A DNA stretch of 64,000 nucleotides from Kalaharituber pfeilii (Eukaryota > Ascomycota > Pezizomycetes > Pezizales > Pezizaceae). The stretch lies in assembly GCA_015179045.1 (NCBI GenBank), contig WHUZ01000012.1, positions 1,054,001-1,118,000 of the forward strand, written 5' to 3'. Below, in pieces: positions 35,632-46,486 of this stretch. The notes under the pieces are model-generated. The model saw nothing but the letters and a program-made list of their open reading frames with translations. It ran no database searches and was not told the origin of the DNA. Both the position numbers and the translations under genes were made by a program. The first letter of the stretch is position 1. Each line of letters starts with the position of its first letter.

Positions 35632-37015
35632 ATGGCCCAGGGTGAAATCGCTTTAACCTTTTCCAGAGAGACAACACTGAATTATGCACTCACCGGCGCA
35701 GCACCTCCAGTAGATACAGGTAGCAATCTTGCGCATTCCTCAACATCTCCTGAAGATAGATTGAGTGCTCTGCCTGATGAAATCCTACTTGCAATCCTCA
35801 GCTACCTTGATATTTCCGACCTTTTCTCCCTCATAAAGGTAATCCATTCCTACTTCCTTACAATTGTCTGCCCCTTATTACTAACCACCTCACCAGACTT
35901 CCCATCACCTCCGTAACATTTCTCTCGACCCTCTCCTCCACCGTAAACGTCTCCGTTCCGTTAAATCTTACCTTTCCTTAATCCTCCCAAAGCGTCCACC
36001 CATCGAAGCTCTCAAGGCGCCCCGCAGGATATATTTGTCGCATAGAGATTTTGCACGAAAGGAGCTTAATAGAGGGTTAACAAAAATTAAGCTGAATAAA
36101 AAGTTAGAGAAAAGGCCTGATCCAGGATGGTTGGTGGAGAGAGGGGTGCTACCCGCGAAGTATCTTAAGAAGTGGAGGGTAGCTGTTGCTGACGGAGAGG
36201 ACAAAGGACAAACACTTCTTTCGAGTACTTCAGACTCAGTAGTATTAGAAAGAGAGAGGAATACATCAGCTTCAGATATACCTTTCATAGCTGCTGAGAA
36301 AAGCACCTACTCCTGCCCCACTTCTCAAGGACCCTCAAGCCCCAATACCACTGCAAGCTGCAGCGAAACCAGTTTGCCCCAACAGCAGCCTTCAAAACAA
36401 CCTCAGGTCTCCTTTCACTACTATTACACTCCTACCGTCTCCCCTACCATTCTATCTACTTGCCTCACCCTCGAAAAACAACTTTTGCGCGACCGTCTCT
36501 GCGAGTTTGTCCGCAATAAACGGGCGTCACTCGAGCAGGCAGCGGCGAAACATTATCAACCTCCTTATCTCGATGATGAAGACGACCGCCACCCTTCAGC
36601 TCCCTCCTTAAACTCCATTTCGAAATCTAACTCCTGCGAGGGCCCTTCAGCCCTTACGCCAACTCGCGAGACGCTGATTGCCACCTCTGCCATCGTACTC
36701 CGCCGTCCCTCTGTCCGCTACCTTGTTTCCCGCTTCTCGTTTCGATTCCAAGACGGTGACAAGTTCGCTGAAGAGGAAAGTCGGTGGGGAAGGGGCGCGG
36801 AGTGGAGGAGGAAAATGAGAAGGGAGAGAAGAGAGAGGGTGGGGGAAGAGATTGATCAACCATGTAGGGTCCGAGTGGTGGGATTGAGGAGGTTTTATGA
36901 GAAATTGGCGAAGGAGGCAACGGGTAGTGGAGGGGTGGGAGGGAATGGAAGTATGGAGGTGTGCCGAAAGCGTCAAGCAGGATTAGGAGCTGAAAGTAGC
37001 AGCAGGGCATGCTGA
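35632..37015 (+). CDS. F-box protein with RPEL-like short repeats
   Basis: Likely substrate adaptor of an SCF ubiquitin ligase. Two exons, 35632-35838 and 35897-37015, total 1326 nt (441 aa). The F-box is at about residues 43-90: LSALPDEILLAILSYLDISD then LFSLIK, spliced to TSHHLRNISLDPLLHRKRL. Two short repeats follow, one reading KRPDPGWLVERGVLP and one near the C-terminus reading RRPSVRYLVSRFSFRFQD. The middle is Ser/Thr/Pro-rich and probably disordered. Fungal F-box proteins with this LxxRPxxxxLVxRGxLP pattern are common, but targets are unknown. Confidence 0.8.
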
Positions 37016-37851
37016 GAGTTGGACTCATCATCAGGGGATATGATGTGGATGTGTGACATGATGATTGATCATTTTGCTTTGTCAAGCATTGAACGTTCTT
37101 ATTCTAGAAATGCATGTTCTCCGTCATGTCTCACTTTGCTACTACGTTCACTTGTTGCTTTGAGGGGAGGTCGTTATTTTTTTTGGTAGGGGGGATTATT
37201 TCGGTTTATGAAGTAGTCTCATGCCAGTCCGTGCTGGAGAAGGCTCTGCTTTCCACGCTCTGATTAGGCCAATCTCGACAATTAGGCTTTTGAGCGTATT
37301 CAGACATACTGCCTACCATTGCTGGGCAGTACATAAGAATTACTGTTATGTGTGCTCTGTATCACAACATGTGTGTTTCTTGTATCCTATCTACGCATCA
37401 GTCTCGAACCGCACTATACTACAACTACCAAGCCTGGACTAGACCTACTATGATACAGAGGTTTCATGGTACCTGTGTGGAGCAGTGCTACAGTTCCTGC
37501 CTTCCCAGATAGACATGCTGCGTACTACAAGGGTCTTATCCAGGTGAATCAGGCGGAAAAAAAAAAAAAGAAAAAAGAAAAAAAAAGGAGATCGCTTACC
37601 TACTGTTCCAATAGTCTTCCCACAGAGCAGCATAATGCATACGTACTATGCGCTTTGCGGATGGCGCAGTATGCAACGGTTGTACTAAGGAATGGTCATG
37701 CGGCTCCTGCTCGTGAGATAGGTAATGAGGAATTGAGTTCAAAATAATGATGGCCAAGAAATTAGGGAGATACAAGACTGCAATAGTGGACATGAGGGCC
37801 TTCATTTGGCCATCAGCAGTGTCTTTTAGGCGTTTCAACGTATACTTAATA
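37016..37851. other. Intergenic region, edge of second repeat island
   Basis: About 830 bp after the F-box gene. It holds an A-rich tract at 37557-37587 and small open frames without recognisable products. Confidence 0.5.
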
Positions 37852-37933
37852 TGTCAGAAGTATCCGGACAGCTGACATAATGAATATGGGTCTTTACATC
37901 ACGAACATGATAGGCCTTAAGATTCCGGTTCCA

Positions 37934-38006
37934 GAGGCTATTCCCGAGGCTGTGTTCTGGAGGCCATTTCGGAGGTTGTCCTGGAGGCTGTTTCGAGGGC
38001 TATTCT
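37934..38006. repeat. 12-bp minisatellite array, left (inverted to the right array)
   Basis: Units of the form GAGGCTGTTTCG, GAGGCCATTTCG, GAGGTTGTCCTG, about six copies with one unit of 14. These are reverse complements of the units at 38101-38255, so the two arrays could fold into a long imperfect hairpin. Confidence 0.75.
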
Positions 38007-38100
38007 TACTACTATTATAATTTTGGTATGAATCAATATTAATCTATATATATGGGTATCATGCTACATAATTATTCCCACCATCAGCATTACTGGCACC

Positions 38101-38255
38101 CTCTGGAACGGCTTCTCGAACAGCCTCCGGAAGGGCCACCGTAACAGCCTCTGAAACAGCCTTTGAAAGGGCCTCTCGAACAGCCTCCGGAAAAGCCTGT
38201 CGAACAGCATGTCAATAGCCTCTCGAACTGCCTCCTGAACTACCTCTGGAATAGC
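38101..38255. repeat. 12-bp minisatellite array, right (13 units)
   Basis: Thirteen units such as CTCTCGAACAGC, CTCCGGAAGGGC and CTCTGAAACAGC, one of them 11 bp. The minus strand stays open across the array and would read as FRRLFERPFQRLF-type amphipathic repeats. Confidence 0.85.
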
Positions 38256-38256
38256 G

Positions 38257-38496
38257 CTACAACAGTAGTGAAAACAAAAACAGCAGTATCCTACCTCTGG
38301 TGGTGATACTTTCATTTGCACTGCTCACGGCTTCAAAATTTGTAGCTGACTTAGCACGCATGTGTGAAGCACTTAGAACCACATTGTCAACGATTTCAGC
38401 ATATGTCGATTTCGGTATTTTCATTATGTTCGAGATGGCCCTTATTGATAGAGGCTTGCTCATGCTATTCAGTATGTGCAAATACCTTAATTCCAC
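38257..38496 (-). pseudogene. Tc1-like transposase N-terminal fragment
   Basis: The translation contains LSIRAISNIMKIPKSTYAEI, which has the form of the first helix-turn-helix of Tc1-like transposases (SIRAI-x-x-x-x-x-IPKST). The region after it does not continue into a DDE domain. It runs into the 12-bp minisatellite instead. Confidence 0.6.
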
Positions 38497-38715
38497 AATA
38501 GCTGCTCTTTTCCAGGGGTTTTTCAGGACATGAGAATATTAGTATCATCCTTATTAAGTATGATAACTGAGTCTTTTTGTTTGCCATCCTTGTAATATTA
38601 ATTATGTATAGAGGTCTTGTACTTGTGTCTATGCTGCTGCACGATCAGGAGTATAGGGGTATAAAGTATTGAAGGCTCCAAATTCATCAGGTCAGCTGCC
38701 CGGATACTTCTGACA

Positions 38716-40046
38716 TAATAAAATTTAGACACTATCATGAAATTTGAACTGGTTCTCATGGACATCTACAGACAAGCATACGAAAATATGTTAGTTTATA
38801 CCGAATACTACATAGCGCATCTTATTCATTGATCCCCCTGCCCCGGATACTTTTTTTTTCGGCGAGTTAGATGTAACGGATCTGGTAACGCAGAGTTACC
38901 GTCCGCCAGGTCAAAAAGACACTTGACTAGCGATTCTCGCTAGTCCTGTTCTCGTACCCAGTCTAGAAGTGTTCTCGTGTCCAGACTATTATGATATTTT
39001 CGGCCTCGTAGCCGTTAAGTCTGCCCCCGCCGTGGATTATTCCATGCTGCAGCTTACTTACCAATTTCGGCTTGCTGCATGACCCTTCCAGCCAGGGATG
39101 TCAGCCAGGGGTTCAATACGTCACTTATGCATATCATTTATCACTGCACTCACAGCGTCGCCTTTTCGCTACAGATTTGCTGCCCCTGTCGTGCTACGCA
39201 TACCCAACCATGGGTGCCTTCGCTTACTGGGATACAGCTTATCATACATGCCATGCTGCGCCGGCGGCTATGCTATCATACAGTACCCCACTCATTTCGT
39301 GGTGCCTTGTCCACTTGGCTTACCGGGATACAGCGCTGTAAGCCCTGCCATATTGCTCAAGTGCGGGCCATCCCGCCAGATCTGCTTTGCAACGATTACT
39401 CATACACCAGAAAATACGGAAGCGAGCCTAGTGAAAACTTATTAGGGATATCATATGATATTTCTGCAGCCCGGCCGATCCCGGCTCGAGTAGTACAGAA
39501 TTAATTCCGTGCGCTACCCGCTGCTCGTGCTCCATTCGCTCTATGATACGCCGAACTGCTCATTTCCTGGTACATGCTGCATAAATTTCAGGGGTGTATC
39601 ATATCATACGGATACTTTCTGCCTTGGCACTGTGTAATCTGAAGCCGTTTTGAGTTTCACAAGAACGGCACATCCCTTCCCTCTACGTATGGCAATGACC
39701 GGACGTTTTGCGCTCTAATTGCATTATGATAGATACAAAACATAATGCGACGTATATAGACAACTTTAGTGGAAAACAAAGAATCCTCAGTTTGAACAGA
39801 AAGCCTGAAAACAATGTAAGGAAACCCGATTTTCTCGTAACATGACGATAGACCATATTCATACTTCAGCACATATGCAGTGAACTATCATGGTGAAGTA
39901 AACTCAAGTAGATCTCAAGTATCATGACAGAACAATGCATTGCGTATCAGAGCTGCAAGACAACAATCCGCAACCACGCTCCCACAGTTGTCGGCAGTAG
40001 TCACAATTAATCAATCGTAACTTAACGAATCAACTGTATTCGATCA
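38716..40046. other. Repeat-island DNA, including the probable left LTR of a copia relic
   Basis: No gene recognised. CCCCGGATAC at 38849-38858 echoes the Tc1-like end. The last few hundred bases, ending ...GATCA at 40046, are the likely LTR of the element whose primer-binding site follows; I could not fix the left LTR edge. Confidence 0.4.
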
Positions 40047-40056
40047 GGTTATGAGC
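40047..40056 (+). other. Copia-type half-tRNA primer-binding site
   Basis: GGTTATGAGC is complementary to the anticodon-loop region of initiator tRNA-Met (GCUCAUAACC), the internal priming site known for copia-group retrotransposons. It follows a CA dinucleotide, as expected at an LTR end, and precedes the gag-like reading frame by about 115 bp. Confidence 0.6.
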
Positions 40057-40171
40057 TCTCGTGCTATCTGCACCCATTAACGTCGCACTTACAATACTTA
40101 CCCCTCAACTTTGCCCTGCACCTCAACTTCACTCTAATCTACGCTTTTTTCTGAGTCTATCACGCACTACA

Positions 40172-40980
40172 ATGTCTTCTGAACCCGTCACCTACATGGC
40201 CACCAAAGATGCATTGGTAGCCCCTATCCTCACTAGGTCGAATTATTATGCTTGGAGTTATGCTTTGAAGTTCTTATTAAACGGAAAAGACGTTTGGGAA
40301 GTAGTCGATCCGACGGCAAATCTCGAGAATACAACACTGGCACCTACAACCTCCGGTAGTAGTACCGCTAACTCTACAAGATCTTGAAATACACCAAATA
40401 ATGATGTCCTAAAGAAGCAGCGAAAGGCTGCAATGATACTTTATTCCTACTTTTCACCAATTGCACAGTCATACATAGTGCATGAAGATGACCCAGCAAG
40501 ACAATGGAAGATTCTTCAAGAACACTATGGCAAGTTAGTAGATGATGATGATGACTATGGCAGGCAACTGTTGGAAGGGTTTTATCGAGAACAATCCACA
40601 AATTACAGCTCTATCAATGAGTTTGCATTGAAACTGAAAACCTACTGAGATCAACTAGCCTTTACCTCAAATAAGTTGTCTGACAAAAACCTCATCTCCA
40701 AGCTCATAAGCAACCTTCCCCGTGATTACGATGATATAGCAACAATCGCAAAAATCCATAAAGCCCCTTATTCATGAAAGTTGTGGCACAACTAATTGAT
40801 AGAGAAACCAAGCTTGACCTTCGTCAAACCTCAAAGGCTCTCTAGTAGGATAAAAACGAAATCAGTCTCAGCATCAAACTCGCCGAAGGGAAAGACAAGA
40901 GAAGAAAGGTCAACCTTACAGGTCATGAGCCCCGAAAATCTGACCCAAACTCTACGCGTTTCATGGATACACCCTTGCCC
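40172..40980 (+). pseudogene. Ty1/copia gag relic
   Basis: Starts MSSEPVTYMATKDALVAPIL and contains SNYYAWSYALKFLLNGKDVW, the N-terminal copia gag pattern. It continues with WKILQEHYGK, INEFALKLKTY and LISKLISNLPRDYDD (gag-polypeptide of copia type). In-frame TGA codons interrupt it at 40385-40387 and 40646-40648. A frameshift follows near 40770 and more stops after it. No protease, integrase or reverse transcriptase follows before the next gene, so this is a 5' fragment only. Confidence 0.8.
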
Positions 40981-41421
40981 TGGTTGCGCTGATCGATGCT
41001 CGGTACCACAAAGCGCAGCCGCTTCCCGCCGAAAGTAATATCTTGTGTCCCGGAAGTCTTACCAAATTCAGTCAGTGATTACCTACTTATTTTGGGTTTT
41101 TTTATTCTGCGGTCAGAGAGGAAACCCAGCAGATTGCGGCAGGTCGCAGAGTCCTTTCTATATCTGCCAACAATGCTTCAAGTTAGCATTGGGTTGAATG
41201 GCATGCTAGCATGGACGGGGACTTGGAATGGGAATCCCTTCTCTATAATGGAAAGCTGCGGTAATATCACGGCAGTTATTAATATTGCTAACTGGAAGTA
41301 GGTATTGAATTACTGTGATACCTTTTGTCAGGCCTGGTATAAAAAGCGAGACACCGCATTCTTGGATCAGTGAACGCCCCTCGCATCCAACGTGGCATTT
41401 TCAACTCAAATTCGGACTGGA
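40981..41421. promoter_or_regulatory. Presumed promoter region of the GH20 gene
   Basis: About 440 bp between the copia relic and the hexosaminidase start. GGTATAAAAAGCG at 41337-41349 is a good TATA-box candidate about 75-85 bp before the start codon. Confidence 0.5.
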
Positions 41422-43475
41422 ATGCGTATTCTGCTTAACTTCATGATGCTTCTCAAGACCACTTTCGTAGCATCGCTGCTTTTCTCCAACGCCGCGGTTG
41501 GCATATGGCCCATACCGGCCAGCTATGAGCATGGCGGAGAGGTTGTCTGGCTCGACAAGTATACAAAATGGTCATTTGAGGCACCAAAGGGATTGGTATA
41601 TTGTTCTCGCAAATCGCTATATAATACTGTATGAAAATATTTAGCTGATGTTTTCTTGACTTATAGGACAAACTGATTCAAGATCGTGTTCATCAAGCAC
41701 TTTCAAGAGCACAGAAAACTATCACCACAAATCAGCTTGTGCCGTGGAAACTCAGGCCACATGGAGTTGATTTTGACCCCCCAATAGAGGGCAGGCATCA
41801 TGCTATCATCAGGAAAATTATCGTACAGCAGCTCAAGGAAGATGAAGTTCGTGCACCAGAGTATGACAAAGTCGACGAGAGCTACGAGCTATATATACCA
41901 AGTGCCAAAGGTTACAACTCAACGGATTCACCTACATTATCTAAATTGATGGCTCAGCATGATAAACCAATGACAATTTACATTGTTGCTCCGTACTCTA
42001 GCGGAATTCTCCATGGGTTGACTACACTGCAACAGTTGTTTTATGCTCATTCCGATTATGGTAAGCATGGTATCTACTCGCCATATGCTCCTGCCGTCAT
42101 CAAGGATAAACCGAAATTCGTTCATCGTGGGGTGAATCTTGATGTTGCAAGACAATGGTACCCTAAGACCACTGTATTCAGGTTACTTGACGGCATGGCA
42201 TGGAATAAGTTCAACAGGCTTCACTTCCATGTCACTGATTCGCAGTCATGGCCATTAGAGGTTCCTGCACTTCCAGAATTGGCAGTCAAGGGAGCGTACT
42301 GGAAGAACTTGTACTATACAACAAGGGACATTCAGGAAATTTACAAATATGCCGAAGACCGTGGAATTCAAGTTATCATGGAAATTGATATGCCTGGTCA
42401 CACTTCTGCCATTGGACATGCATATCCCGATCTCATTACTGGACAAAATGTTCAACCCATGTGGACCGAGGTTGCTGCTCAACCTCCCAGTGTAAGTTTC
42501 TCTCATTGAGTAGTATTTTACGTCCAAAAACACTAATGCCACGCATAGGGTCATCTTAAACTTAACGATTCCGATGTTGAGAAGTTCCTGACTAAACTAT
42601 TCAATGATGTTGTTCCTCGCCTTGCCCCTTACTCCAAATATTTCCATACTGGCGGTGATGAAGTCAACAGGAACATCTACCTCCTAGATGAGAACGTACG
42701 ATCCAATGATTCTGCTGTAATTAAACCTTATCTTGAGAGATTCCTCACTCATGCACATAACCTTGTGCGCAAGAACGGTGCAACTCCTGTTGTTTGGGAA
42801 GAAATGGTTGTTGAGTGGGGAATTGATCTTCCAAAGGATACAGTTGTGCAAACTTGGTTGGGAGACCAATCGACCAAGGTGGTTACCGAAAAGGAATATA
42901 GAGTTATTGCGGGGAATTACTTGTATTGGGTAAACCATGCTCTGCAATAATCTTATTCTTGCTATGATCTTGACTAATGCTACATGATGTATGCAGTATT
43001 TGGACTGTGGTAATGGTCAATGGCTGGACTTCCATAAAGAGATGGGTTACCTATACAATGATTGGTGTGCGCCAAAGAAGAACTGGCGATTGAGTGAGCC
43101 TCTTTGTTGCACTATTTTCTTGTAGCAAACTGGTCTAACTTCCTCAATTCTCCTGCAGTGTATACTTACGACCCCCTCGCCGGTCTTACTCCTGAAGAAG
43201 CCAAACTCGTTCTCGGTGGTGAGGTTCACATCTGGTCCGAACAAATCGACTCTGAAAGTCTTGACAGCACCGTGTGGCCCCGTGCCGGCGCTGCCGCGGA
43301 AGTGCTATGGAGCGGACGACAGGATGCAGAAGGCAAGAACAGGACGTTTCCGGATGCGAGCCCGAGGCTAGCAGAGATCAGGGAGAGGTTGGTACTGAAT
43401 GGGATTGGAGCGTCGCCGATTATGCAGTTGTGGTGTCATCAACATGAGGGGGATTGTGAGATTCCGTCGCTGTAG
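41422..43475 (+). CDS. Secreted beta-N-acetylhexosaminidase, glycoside hydrolase family 20
   Basis: Releases terminal GlcNAc/GalNAc, typically from chitin oligomers, during cell-wall turnover. Five exons, 41422-41595, 41667-42491, 42549-42929, 42997-43093 and 43159-43475, total 1794 nt (597 aa), a normal fungal length. The N-terminus MRILLNFMMLLKTTFVASLL is a signal peptide. The pro/zincin-like domain begins at GIWPIPASYEHGG. The GH20 barrel has FVHRGVNLDVARQWYP, FNRLHFHVTDSQSWPLEVP, VIMEIDMPGHTSAIG and the catalytic pair in YFHTGGDEVN. Next come TPVVWEEMVV, TWLGDQST, LGGEVHIWSEQID and WPRAGAAAEVLWSG. CDCEIPSL-like Cys ending suggests a C-terminal disulfide (HQHEGDCEIPSL). Confidence 0.95.
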
Positions 43476-44929
43476 GAGTGGAGCCGGAACAGATTTACGT
43501 ACCCAGAGGATAGGGGGATGAAAACTAAGACTTTTGATTTTTTTGAATGGTCGCTGTGTGGGTTATTGGATAGTGGTGGATTGGAGGTTTTGATTTGATG
43601 TGATGGCCATGGATGGAATTCCGTGAACATTGTTTTTGCGCTTGTGTTTTGATATCCTGGGGCTTTACAACCGTGTGCATAGTTCGGTGTTGCAAGGGTT
43701 AATAAGTAATTTTTGAAATACTGATATACCATGATCAGGTTGAATATTCGCCGACTCAGTTCGAGCTTAGCATATTAGTCGTAACATGGAATGAACAATA
43801 CAGAATGTAACAGGCTTTTGATGGGGTTCAATCGGTGCTTGCTTGAGGTAAAGGCATGGTTTAGGATACATAAGTACGGCGAAGCCTCATGCTTTGCTCG
43901 ACTTCGTCCGTTGAAAAGGAATAAGGTGAGGGTAACAGATGTCGCCTCACAAAGTACACGGCATTTAACATAAGACGCTGCTATGAATTTATAAGCACGT
44001 ATCGGGTCACCATCGAATCCGTGAAATTAATATGCATTTATACACTGGAAAATTCAACGCTTGAGTGGAGATTTTTTGAGGAGTGAATATAACTAGTATA
44101 CGTTGTGTATTGCAGCAATAGTTTGGTATCTTTCTGCGTCGCATATCATCTGTGTTAGTGCTGATACCGTGTTGGCGATGAAGTCCTCCGAAAAAAGATT
44201 GCCCATATCTAGTCTGGTTGGCACGTGTTCTCGGTTGAAAGGGGGCTCATACCAGCTGGTCTCAAGTCCAGTCTTATGCCTGATGCCAGATAAATCCTAT
44301 ATGCCCAAAAAATATCGATATCCACGGCATTGCGAATGACATTGGGCGGAACATCTATAGCTAGTACTAATGACGGCGATACCCTCTCATCTTCAAAGTC
44401 CCCTACAAGGCTTATGATACACTTGCCCTGGCCCAACTATTTAGAAGCATAGTATTGCTGCTCCGCCGATCAATTGACCGCAAGATGTCGTTACTGATCA
44501 GCTTCGGTATGCATATATGTATAGACGAAAACGACTCGCTCAAGTCGTCTGGCCCAGTGCTCTTTACCCCCTGGGCAAATTTAATTGGCCTATGCTTTCC
44601 TGTTGCCTATGCGTGATGACGGTTGCATTTAAATCCCAACGCTATGGAGTATGTGTTGTACCCTTCATTCTGCTAACGTGTGTAGACGCAAGCCCCACTA
44701 CGAGCAGCAGTTCCATCGTAAGCATCATGGCCGCTTTCAAAGCCATCGATTGATAGTAATGCAGCCTGATAATGTAGAAATTGTAGTTTGTTCTGTCTAT
44801 CTGAATCTGTGAGATGGTCCGTTGTTCTCTCCACATCTCCGCCACATAAATGATGCCCGTCGCATATATGCATACATATTTGCCAAACTGAAGCTCGCGC
44901 CCTGTTATTGATATCCTACCTATCGATGT
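43476..44929. other. Intergenic region between convergent 3' ends
   Basis: 1.45 kb. Open frames here (60-97 codons) overlap each other on both strands and have no recognisable content. No repeat or RNA gene was identified. Confidence 0.5.
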
Positions 44930-46237
44930 CTAATCCACCCCTTCTCCCAACAGGTATGGATGCTCGTTCCAGAACTTATCCTCAATGATATCAACATGCT
45001 GTACTACAATCTCGGCAGCCTTCAGTTGTTTCTTATGTATCTTCTTAGCCTGTCTTGCGGTGATCCTCTTCGGCTGCTTGATCACCTTGGTGACAATGGT
45101 TTGACCTGGAGACGTGTCGTTATCACGCTCATGTTCCCCAGCCTTGTCCTCCTGTACTTCTTCTTTTGCTTCCGGAGGCGCTGTAGTTTCTATGCTGGCA
45201 TTGCTGCCATGTTCAGCTTTCCCAGCTGGAGCTGTGGAAGTTGATGTTTCTGAACCTGAGTCTTTCAACTACAAACTATCATCATCATGTGCCCCCCTTT
45301 ACACGGCTTCCCACATTGCGTAGTACTGTACATATTGTGAAGCTGGCAATGGTATAAACTCACCTCTCGATACGCCACACTCCCTTTCTTCCAGATCTCT
45401 GGCTCATTATTGTAGTTTATCCCAAACCCAAACAAAATCTCATGCTTGTCTTTCGAAAACGTGCCCTTCTCTCCGCAAAAATTAGTTCTCCAAATCAATC
45501 TCTTATGGCAGCCAATGCTCCTCGAGGAGCGTCCGAAAGGCGAAAAGTAAAAGGAAAACTGCCCACTCACCGCCAGCCTCTGTTCCGCCTCCCTCCTTCC
45601 CAGGCCACCCCTCTCCACCAACGCCCAAAAAGTGGTATTAAACAAATTATTCACATGACAATCCACCTGCCTCCACGCCAAGTAATCCCTTATATTTCCC
45701 CTCGACGGATAACACACGGCCCTTGCATCGAAACTCGGCAGCGGATCTTGCAACTCCGTGTCCGGAAAGAATTTTGGCCACAAATACGTATAATACGAGG
45801 TGAACGTCGAGGCAATTATGCTAATAAGCTTGCTTTCCCGCCGTTCAAATAAATTGCATGAGCGGTCGAGAACGAATGAATACTCGTCGCTGACGCCGTA
45901 CCCCAGGATGATGTCTGTGACGTCACGGAGAACGGAGACAGCAGCGGCATTCATGAGTTGGATTGCGCGCAGGTCGTTTGGTTTGGCGAAATTATGGCGC
46001 GCGGAGAATCTAGCGCCGAGGTGAGAAAAATGTGTTCATCTGTAAGTATGGTTGGGGCGCACATACTTGTGGAACCCGCGGCCGTCGAGGCGGATGACTA
46101 TCCAGGTGTTTGGAAGCAGATTGTCTGCGCGCTCGAAGCTCTTGACATATTCATATCTACACAGGCATCACAACTTAGCAGAAAAATTTCCTAGTCCCAA
46201 CTTATGTCGCGAATTAGCTATACTTTGAGTTTGCCAT
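44930..46237 (-). CDS. THG1: tRNA-His guanylyltransferase
   Basis: Adds the G(-1) residue to tRNA-His, required for histidylation. Five exons, 46237-46224, 46156-46067, 46009-45571, 45468-45364 and 45268-44930, total 987 nt (328 aa). Start MANSKYEYVKSFERADNLLP joins the first two exons. The polymerase-like active site is seen as WIVIRLDGRGFHKF and GYGVSDEYSFVL (the metal-binding acidic residues). Other signatures are SFTSYYTYLW-type segment FTSYYTYLWPKFFPD, NIRDYLAWRQVDCHVNNLFN, and KDKHEILFGFGINYNNEPE. The C-terminus HVDIIEDKFWNEHPYLL matches the family. An acidic, Thr/Ser/Pro-rich insert of about 60 residues precedes it. The in-frame 102-nt intron 45469-45570 could be mistaken for coding sequence. 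Confidence 0.93.
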
Positions 46238-46486
46238 GCTCACTATTTGCGGCGAACGTTGGTTGTTATGAATGCTCTGGTGGCGCAGCCTCGAACCTTG
46301 GTGGGGCAACTTCCTACAAGAGCGGTAGTTGTGGAAATCACGTGATTACAAATTTAGCCAATCAGAACTTTACATGAACTGTCAAAAGCTATATACAATG
46401 CTCAGAGTAAAGATAGAAGAATGAGGGCCCAGCTGAATGCTCAACTCCACATACGAGCCTTTTGTGTGTTTTTCGCTCATTGTTAT

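Larger units (their letters stand above)
37852..38715. mobile_element. Tc1/mariner-derived, foldback-like element (864 bp)
   Basis: Both ends carry TGTCAGAAGTATCCGG followed by (A/G)CAGCTGAC, in inverted orientation, and both are flanked by the TA target (37850-37851 and 38716-38717). Inside, 12-bp minisatellite arrays lie in inverted orientation toward each end (37934-38006 and 38101-38255). A Tc1-like transposase N-terminus remains on the minus strand near the right end. At 864 bp, against roughly 1.3-1.7 kb for autonomous Tc1 elements, the catalytic domain is missing. Confidence 0.75.

Noticed and set aside
37930..38260. 12-bp repeats as a CRISPR array
   Set aside because: Units are contiguous without spacers and the context is eukaryotic; this is a minisatellite.
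38064..38321. An 85-codon ORF encoding amphipathic FRRLFERPF-type repeats
   Set aside because: It is the minus-strand reading of the minisatellite, open only because the 12-bp period is divisible by three. No start context or conserved domain.
45469..45570. Extra 34 residues in THG1 as coding sequence
   Set aside because: Bounded by GTGAGT and AG, and its removal restores the conserved RLA-KGTFSKDKHE join.
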